Assembly (NCBI RefSeq): GCF_954871325.1 | Contig: NC_088776.1 | Coordinates: forward strand, 38,178,508 to 38,242,507 | DNA length: 64,000 bases | Direction: 5' to 3' | Source: Gordionus sp. m RMFG-2023 | Lineage: Eukaryota > Nematomorpha > Gordioida > Chordodea > Parachordodidae | Shown: positions 60,001 through 64,000 of the stretch, in pieces | Position numbering within the stretch: the first letter of the stretch is position 1 | Layout of the letters: every line of letters starts with the position of its first letter | Position numbers and translations under genes: made by a program | Notes under the pieces: generated by a model | What the model was told of the DNA's origin: nothing | The model's database searches: none | The model's input: only the letters and a program-made list of their open reading frames with translations

Positions 60001-62449
60001 AATTTCTGATATTTAATATAGCATCTAAGTTTTATTTTCAACCTTTTTCGGATACCAACCTTATACAAACTAGATTAATAAAATAAAATTCTATTCAAAA
60101 TTTAATTTCGAAAATCAAATTTTCTTAACTCTATTTATCAAAGGGGGAGATAATCTATCATAGTAATATCTTGATTCAGAGGTATGTGATAAGGGGAGTT
60201 AATGTATCACGCTACACCGGGTTATTTCAGAAAAATATATGTGGGTTTGTTCAAAATTTATTGGGTTTTTGGTTCGTTTTAATTCTTAAAAGTTTGATTT
60301 TTTAAAGAAATTTCATTACAAATAGAATAAATCTAAGAGAAAAATTACAATTTAGATTTATTACTTATTTTATTCAATTTTACTAAATAAATATTAGAGA
60401 TTCCCAGGGAAAATTTAGGCTATATATAAGATAAAAAATTTAGAATTAGACGAATTTAAATTTTAAAATATATATATAAAATTATATTTAGAATTAATAT
60501 ATATATATATAATTAAATTTTGGGCATATTTTCGGACGAAATTCAATTCCATTAAGATTCCCAGGAATATTTAATTAACTTCTAAAAATTGAAAGAGAAA
60601 GTACAAAATCTAGATGATGATCTCTGGGTAGCCCTCAAAAATATTTGTAACATTTTATTTCCTATTTACACCCAGATTTATAAATTAGAAATCGAGAAAT
60701 CTAGTATATCAGAAGTACCGAATTCATTTTCCATTATTCCAACATCATTGAAAACAAATATGAATTTTCATGGCGAAAATGATCAGAAATACATTATAGA
60801 AAGTCACAAAAAAGGAAAGAGTTTTGTTGTCAGAATGTTTATTTCGCGGCAAATATATTTGATCCTCGTTTCAATGATTTTGAACTCAATGCTGAGATAT
60901 CACCTGGCATGACTGTCCTAATTGCAGAATTCAATCTTGATATCGGAGTTGTTTTAGAATATCTCGCAGAATATCGATCTAAGAGTGGTTTTGGGGAAAA
61001 CGTGGGAATATGGGATAGTGCAAAGCATGTTCAACCTCTGATATGATGAAAAGGAATTTGTCTACCACAACCTATAAATATGATAGCTATAAAACTTTTA
61101 TCTATTCCTCCGACATATGCTGCCTTTTGGTTTTTTTTTGGAAGAACCCATTCTATAAATCGTAATAGTCTTACAAATAAATGCATTGAAAAGTTAATTT
61201 CCATAAAATTCATTTTTACAACATAAAATTATTAATACTACATTAACTCCTGAAATTTTATAAAATGAAATATCATCAGCAGATAGTGGTATCATTGTAG
61301 AAGAAAAGCATGCCTCAAACTCCTCATTATCCGATTAATTAATTTCATATGTATATATTTCGATCATTATAAATTCAAGTATTAAGCATCAAAAATTAAT
61401 ATATTGCAGTTTAAGACTTCTTTTTTGGTTTTTACTTTATTTGGCATACATATCTAATTCATTAGGATCATGCATGATTTTAGGTTGAAAAAAATTGACA
61501 AATTTTTATTCAATTTGGGACATTTTATAAAGTTTCCAAAAATTCCCGATATCCCCATCAATATTTCTTGGAATTTTACATGCAGAATTAAATAATAATA
61601 CAAACGAACCATATCCGGATAGGAAATACAAATTCCCAATAATAAATAAAAATATCTTGCACCAGCTTTTTCAGTGGAGATGGCGCAGTCAAAAAGATAT
61701 GATAGCGCACATTAAAGGTCTGCAATGGTGAGGTTTTAGCCAAAAATTCCACCTACTCGTTGTTTTAAATTTTTTTAACCCGTTCACACACTTACAATTT
61801 TTAAAAAAAATTTACCCGCCCGCCAATTTATCTATAAAGTTTGTCTAACCAGCCCGCCTAATGTTTAAAAATTATTTTAATGTCTGGTTTGGCTCTTTAT
61901 TTATTTTTAATAATTAGAAGTCTATTCTGCTCATTTCGCCTATTAAAAATTCACCCGCCCACAACTTAATTTTTTTAGCCAGCCTGTCACCCGCCCATTG
62001 AAAATATTTTAGAAATCCTGACCACGCCCTTCTGAAGTATGGGCGGGAAAGCTAAAACCCCGCCCATTACATACCCCTAACGCAAATGTCTAAGTATTAT
62101 ATAGCAACTTTTATTTTATTGGCCAATAATATAAATTGTAATAGATTAATAACTATCAAATTATTTAATTGTTAAACGAAACATATTCAAATGATTTTAC
62201 ATTAAAAAAAATTTTTTTAAGGACGATGACAAACACGATAATAATGTTAAAACAAGAAATAAGAAATTTTTAAATGAAAACAAAGTTCAGAAAAAAACAA
62301 ATGTTACCTGTCCTAAAGGAGATTCAACTAAATTGTTAGCTGATCAAAATCTGGATACTAGCGACTCTAATCTTAGCAAACACCAATTAAAGAAATTGAG
62401 AAAACTCAAGAAAGTCAAATGCAATAACTCGCGAAAAAACCGCAGAAAG
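45027..62449 (+). CDS. USP16/45-type ubiquitin carboxyl-terminal hydrolase (partial gene, six exons)
   Basis: Host deubiquitinase; the family removes ubiquitin from substrates such as histone H2A. Exons: 45027-45161, 45204-45254, 45297-45846, 45893-46028, 46070-46403 and 62222-62449. All introns are GT-AG, phases are consistent, and the six exons total 478 codons without a stop. Start: ATG at 45027 with A at -3. Residues about 15-100 form a ZnF-UBP domain (CCHYLKSINLENF, YCMSCGSC, DHLYQH, YCIKCKKYL). The cysteine box GLQNLGNTCFFNSIMQ is in exon 3, the Q-box GAQQDSHEFLLLFLDSIREE and Cys pair CENCHKINN in exon 5. Exon 6 is acidic then basic (SKHQLKKLRKLKK), like the insert that splits the USP16/45 catalytic domain. 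The histidine box is not in the window. If exon 5 were not spliced, a stop comes at 46476. Confidence 0.85.
46404..46914. other. intronic sequence, no element recognised
   Basis: AT-rich; no further exon with USP similarity and no element ends are visible. Confidence 0.5.
46915..47130. mobile_element. hAT MITE, copy 2 (216 bp)
   Basis: Same family as 14096-14318: TAATGTTGTTAAAC at the left and GTTTAACAATACCA at the right, with GAGCCGATTTTTAAAAA just inside each end. Flanking 8 bp are ATAGCTAT (46907-46914) and ATGGCTAT (47131-47138), one mismatch. Confidence 0.9.
47139..47775. other. AT-rich spacer
   Basis: Nothing recognised apart from long A/T runs. Confidence 0.5.
47785..48190 (+). repeat. 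~17 bp repeat array, forward
   Basis: Roughly two dozen degenerate units of ATTATCGCGAATGC type (variants ACCGCGAA, ACAGCGAA, ATAGCGAA). Units are contiguous without unique spacers. Confidence 0.92.
48191..49650. other. intronic/element interior, no gene
   Basis: AT-rich with only the short palindrome at 48800-48852 and a GGCCGGGCTATA / AATCCGGGCCGTGC pair nearby (48880-48975). Confidence 0.5.
48800..48852. repeat. 53 bp near-perfect GC-rich palindrome
   Basis: AACTACAGGCCCAGC at the left is mirrored by GCTGGGCCTGTAGTT at the right around TTTAAACCCGG/CCCGGGTTTAAT. It would form a strong hairpin. GC-rich in a very AT-rich setting. Confidence 0.95.
49996..51670 (+). mobile_element. piggyBac element with TTAA duplications
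   Basis: Ends CCCTTCACTACAAAGGTGGG and the mirror GTAGTGAAGGG, flanked by TTAA at 49992-49995 and 51671-51674, the exact target of piggyBac. Extra internal copies of a GGGGTAAAATA.ACCCCACCTATGTA motif lie near 50180 and 51607. At 1,675 bp it is shorter than autonomous piggyBacs (usually 2-3 kb); the N-terminal half of the transposase is missing. Confidence 0.95.
50430..51287 (+). pseudogene. piggyBac transposase, C-terminal half
   Basis: The first part (50430-50730) reads YAGNQPEGPYKLRNKPFDVV, SNRNVTTDNWFTS, LTIVGTLRKNK and TLVSYVPKKYK but has several in-frame stops. After a frame change near 50740 a clean 184-codon frame (50733-51287) follows with LSTLHYDNN, ITFYNLTKAGVDVVDQLCSN and RWPMTIFYNLLNI (DDE_Tnp_1_7). 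It ends in a cysteine-rich zinc domain of four C-x2-C/H pairs. Inactive by its stops. The intact C-terminal zinc domain is the part that binds terminal repeats in this family. Confidence 0.9.
51780..52000. repeat. dispersed repeat inside H
   Basis: TTTTTCCCAAGCCTGGAGAT and a second AAGCCCGCCAAAGACCATAA segment resemble the repeat at 38960-39330. Confidence 0.5.
52446..52695. repeat. perfect 125 bp tandem duplication
   Basis: 52446-52570 and 52571-52695 are identical. The unit includes the right end of element H, so it was duplicated after H inserted. Confidence 0.95.
52696..53164. other. AT-rich spacer with a poly-G run
   Basis: No gene. A run of 13 G is at 52909-52921. Confidence 0.6.
53165..54046 (+). 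mobile_element. 5'-truncated LINE with RLE domain and poly(A)
   Basis: The open frame from about 53175 to 53734 encodes the C-terminal part of an RLE-type non-LTR retrotransposon: NSGYEWLEAIPSANLGLLMT, ISIALRLG, the CCHC set CIDCGQPIESKAYHPLQC, RHKSINN, then RPVCISLIPWSNGLPLTWDY and TCVDFAAKSNLSF. In active relatives the RP is followed by D, so one PD-(D/E)xK aspartate is replaced by V here. It ends GPQFH at a stop. The 3' UTR continues to an AATAAA signal (54019-54024) and a 12-base A tail (54035-54046). Confidence 0.85.
54047..55434. other. non-coding stretch with a long inverted repeat
   Basis: No gene. About 80 bp around 54450-54530 (GTTGCGTTTTTAAATCTTTA) is mirrored at about 55060-55130 (AATTTAAAAACGCTACGTTA), enclosing about 550 bp. 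Possibly a small TIR element with unclear ends. Confidence 0.55.
55435..55735 (-). repeat. ~17 bp repeat array, reverse
   Basis: Reverse complement of the array at 47785-48190: units like GCATTCGCGATAATGCATTC, contiguous. Confidence 0.92.
55920..59233 (-). mobile_element. hAT family E, copy 2 (complete ends)
   Basis: Ends CAGGGTTGCCAGGTC and the mirror GACATGGCAACCTTG, with a perfect 8 bp duplication ATCAGGAC (55912-55919, 59234-59241). At 3,314 bp it has the same layout as copy 1: plus-strand transposase pieces in the left arm (56640-56950), minus-strand dimerisation domain (about 57510-57630) and minus-strand middle pieces in the right arm. A GGCCTTCGGCC hairpin sits near 56028. It retains about 170 bp (57860-58030) missing from copy 1. 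Multiple stops in every frame. Confidence 0.93.
59242..59515. other. AT-rich spacer
   Basis: Nothing recognised. Confidence 0.5.
59516..60220. mobile_element. 705 bp TIR element with internal ~57 bp repeats
   Basis: Ends CCGGTGTAACGCGATA and the mirror of CCGGTGTAGCGTGATACATT, with AATTAACTCCC further in at both ends. Flanked by GTT on each side (59513-59515, 60221-60223), a possible 3 bp duplication. The middle (59570-60020) is about eight degenerate units of TTTAGTAATATTGACATTAA plus TGAATGACA. Non-coding; the superfamily is not identified. Confidence 0.75.
60580..61225 (+). pseudogene. hAT transposase relic
   Basis: The plus strand reads LDDDLWVALKNICNILFPIY, then after a frame change near 60835 FAANIFDPRFNDFEL and EYRSKSGFGENVGIWDSAKH. 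After stops near 61043 come CLPQPINMIAIKLLSIPPTY, RTHSINRNSLTN and KCIEKLISIKF. These are the insertion-domain and C-terminal dimerisation segments of a hAT transposase, in order. The N-terminal half and terminal repeats were not found. Confidence 0.82.
61230..61712. other. AT-rich spacer
   Basis: Nothing recognised. Confidence 0.5.
61713..62079. mobile_element. hAT MITE with GGGCGGG-rich ends (367 bp)
   Basis: The left GCAATGGTGAGGTTTTAGC is mirrored at the right by GCTAAAACCCCGCCCATTAC, which ends ATACCCCTA at 62079. Flanking 8 bp are GCGCACAT and ACGCAAAT, a decayed duplication. CCCGCCC/GGGCGGG motifs repeat inside. Non-coding. Confidence 0.75.
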
Positions 62450-63855
62450 GTATACCATTGTTTATCATTTATCAGATAATCTAATTTTGACCATGGATCC
62501 AAACCAAACTTGACCGTTACACCATAACATAAACTTAAAAGAATGCCTATGAACCGGGTTGAACCTTTTGATATCCTAGTTGTAGTTATTTTAAAGACGT
62601 TATTAAACAATTTTGAATGATAAATATTAGTCCCTGTTCTGAACTATAAAATTTATTCATTCTCATTATAGATAAAATTTATGGTTTGCATATTTGTTTA
62701 AATTTTATCCTAAATAATACATCAAAGCAACTAACATTTATTTGCTAAATCATTGAGTCTGGGGAAATTTTTTGTTTTTTTTATTTATTTGAAATAAACA
62801 TGAAATATTAAACAATTATAAATATAAATAAATTCAAATATAATTTTAAATAAGGAAAACTAAAAATTGTCATATAATTTTAAGGAAAACCAAAAATTGT
62901 AACTTTAGTCATTTGAAAAATGTGATATAATGATTTTAAACAATTACAATAAATAAATACTTTAAAGGAAAATGTAAAAATTGTCATATATAAATTTATG
63001 TCACTTAAAAATTAAAATTAGACGTGTCTAATATGTCTAAAATATAGACATTATTTATTTTCCCCTGCTCGTGGAATGTTACCTTATAGATCCCTCCATA
63101 CACACTATATGTATGGATTGGTCATTTGGATAGATAATTCTACGAATATGATTTATAATAAAAAAATAAATAGGTAAAATTTTAAAAATCTTTCAGTAAT
63201 ACCATGGTTCTTGTATGATATTATAATCTCCTTAAAATTTAATTTAAACATCTTTATATAAAAATATTTTAAAAAATCACGTACACATAAAATTTCCTCA
63301 AGATTCAATGACCTACCTACTTTAATATATTATTTACAATACTTATTTATAAATTATAGCAAATCTTGTATAATAGTATACGTTCGAACTTGTTTTTATA
63401 AGTTCAAACCTAGCCTATGTTATTTTTTACGAACCAAACTTGAACCAATATTTTTTCCCAGATATTCGTTACGGTTTGGATCCCTGATTTTGACTGACGA
63501 ATGAATTCTTTTTGTATATCTTCAACAATGAATAAGTAAGGGTGTACAGATTTTTTAAATATCGAACGTCCAAAGTAAAAAATTAAAATATTTTATTTTA
63601 ACATTATGTGGACAAACTAAATTTTGTATATTTGATAAGATTTCCTTATTTTCGAGAGTAAAAACCTTAATGTTATTTAATAAATTTATTAAACTTGAAA
63701 ATTTCATAATTAGAAAAAATGGTTTATAACCATCAATAAAATTTACTTTGGACAGCCTAAAAAAAATTTATTTTTGACTTTCCTTAATCATTTTTTTAAA
63801 AATATGAATGTCAGGGGATTTTTCATATCTCATCCTATTAGAGATGTAAAATTCT
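62450..63855. other. downstream intron or intergenic, no exon recognised
   Basis: Starts with the GTATAC donor of USP exon 6. No stretch with USP similarity is seen to the window end. Short repeats of an AAGGAAAA(C/T)(C/T)AAAAATTGT motif occur at 62850-63000. Confidence 0.5.
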
Positions 63856-64000
63856 GACAAAGTTCAACAAGAGGGGAAAAGGAGCGAAAATATTTTAAAT
63901 ATATAAAATAAATAAATACTGCAAGAATATGGCGACAAAGTTCAACAAGAGGGGAAAAGGAGCGAAAATATTTTAAATATATAAAATAAATAAATACTAA
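63856..64000. repeat. 78 bp tandem repeat at the window end
   Basis: GACAAAGTTCAACAAGAGGG begins at 63856 and again at 63934. The second copy runs off the end of the window, so the array may continue. Confidence 0.92.

Larger units (their letters stand above)
46404..62221 (+). other. 15.8 kb transposon-filled intron of the USP gene
   Basis: Begins ATA|GTAAAA at the end of exon 5 and ends TTTTTTTAAG|GAC. Both junctions are phase 0. Inside are at least seven mobile elements from hAT, piggyBac, LINE and unclassified TIR families. The other four introns of this gene are 41-46 bp. The junction is inferred from phase, splice sites and similarity to family order, not from transcript data. Confidence 0.7.

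Noticed and set aside
62344-62610. Minus-strand 88-codon frame
   Set aside because: Antisense shadow of USP exon 6.

Overview
The window is strongly AT-rich, gene-poor eukaryotic DNA from an animal-like (metazoan) genome. The evidence is a USP16/45-type deubiquitinase with 41-46 bp GT-AG introns, an intron-bearing Helitron, hAT and piggyBac transposons, an LINE with a restriction-like endonuclease, and Ty3/gypsy-class LTR elements. The very short introns suggest an intron-compact invertebrate; I cannot name the lineage. There is no rRNA, tRNA or CRISPR array, and only one convincing host gene.

Layout. 1-12.0 kb: an old minus-strand Ty3/gypsy relic (A) split by a block of later insertions (a hAT with a second hAT inside it, a plus-strand LTR fragment B, and a head-to-head pair of LTRs). 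12.4-38.5 kb: a minus-strand Helitron whose N-terminal exons are tandemly repeated. It is interrupted by (i) a 20.7 kb foldback-like composite (14069-34791), which itself contains two nearly identical Ty3/gypsy elements (C1, C2), a hAT MITE, LINE pieces and a 2.5 kb palindromic satellite, and (ii) a 2.9 kb non-coding LTR element (35441-38367). 39.4-43.4 kb: first copy of a hAT family (E) that carries inverted pieces of its own transposase. 43.5-45.0 kb: hAT debris and empty sequence.

45.0-62.4 kb: the host gene. Five exons on the plus strand encode a ZnF-UBP domain and the first half of a USP catalytic domain, separated by introns of 42, 42, 46 and 41 bp. The next exon that fits in frame, phase and family order lies 15.8 kb away at 62222-62449. 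The intron between is packed with transposons: a hAT MITE, an approximately 8 kb element with inverted arrays of a GCGAATGCATTA-like repeat (holding a TA-flanked inverted-repeat element, a piggyBac with TTAA duplications, and an LINE 3' end), a second E copy with perfect 8 bp duplications, a 705 bp TIR element with internal 57 bp repeats, a hAT relic and another MITE. The remaining USP exons, including the histidine box, must lie beyond 64000 if the gene is functional.

Relative ages can be read from the nesting. C1 and C2 have essentially identical LTR pairs, so they are the youngest insertions; the foldback is older, the Helitron older still, and element A is the most decayed.
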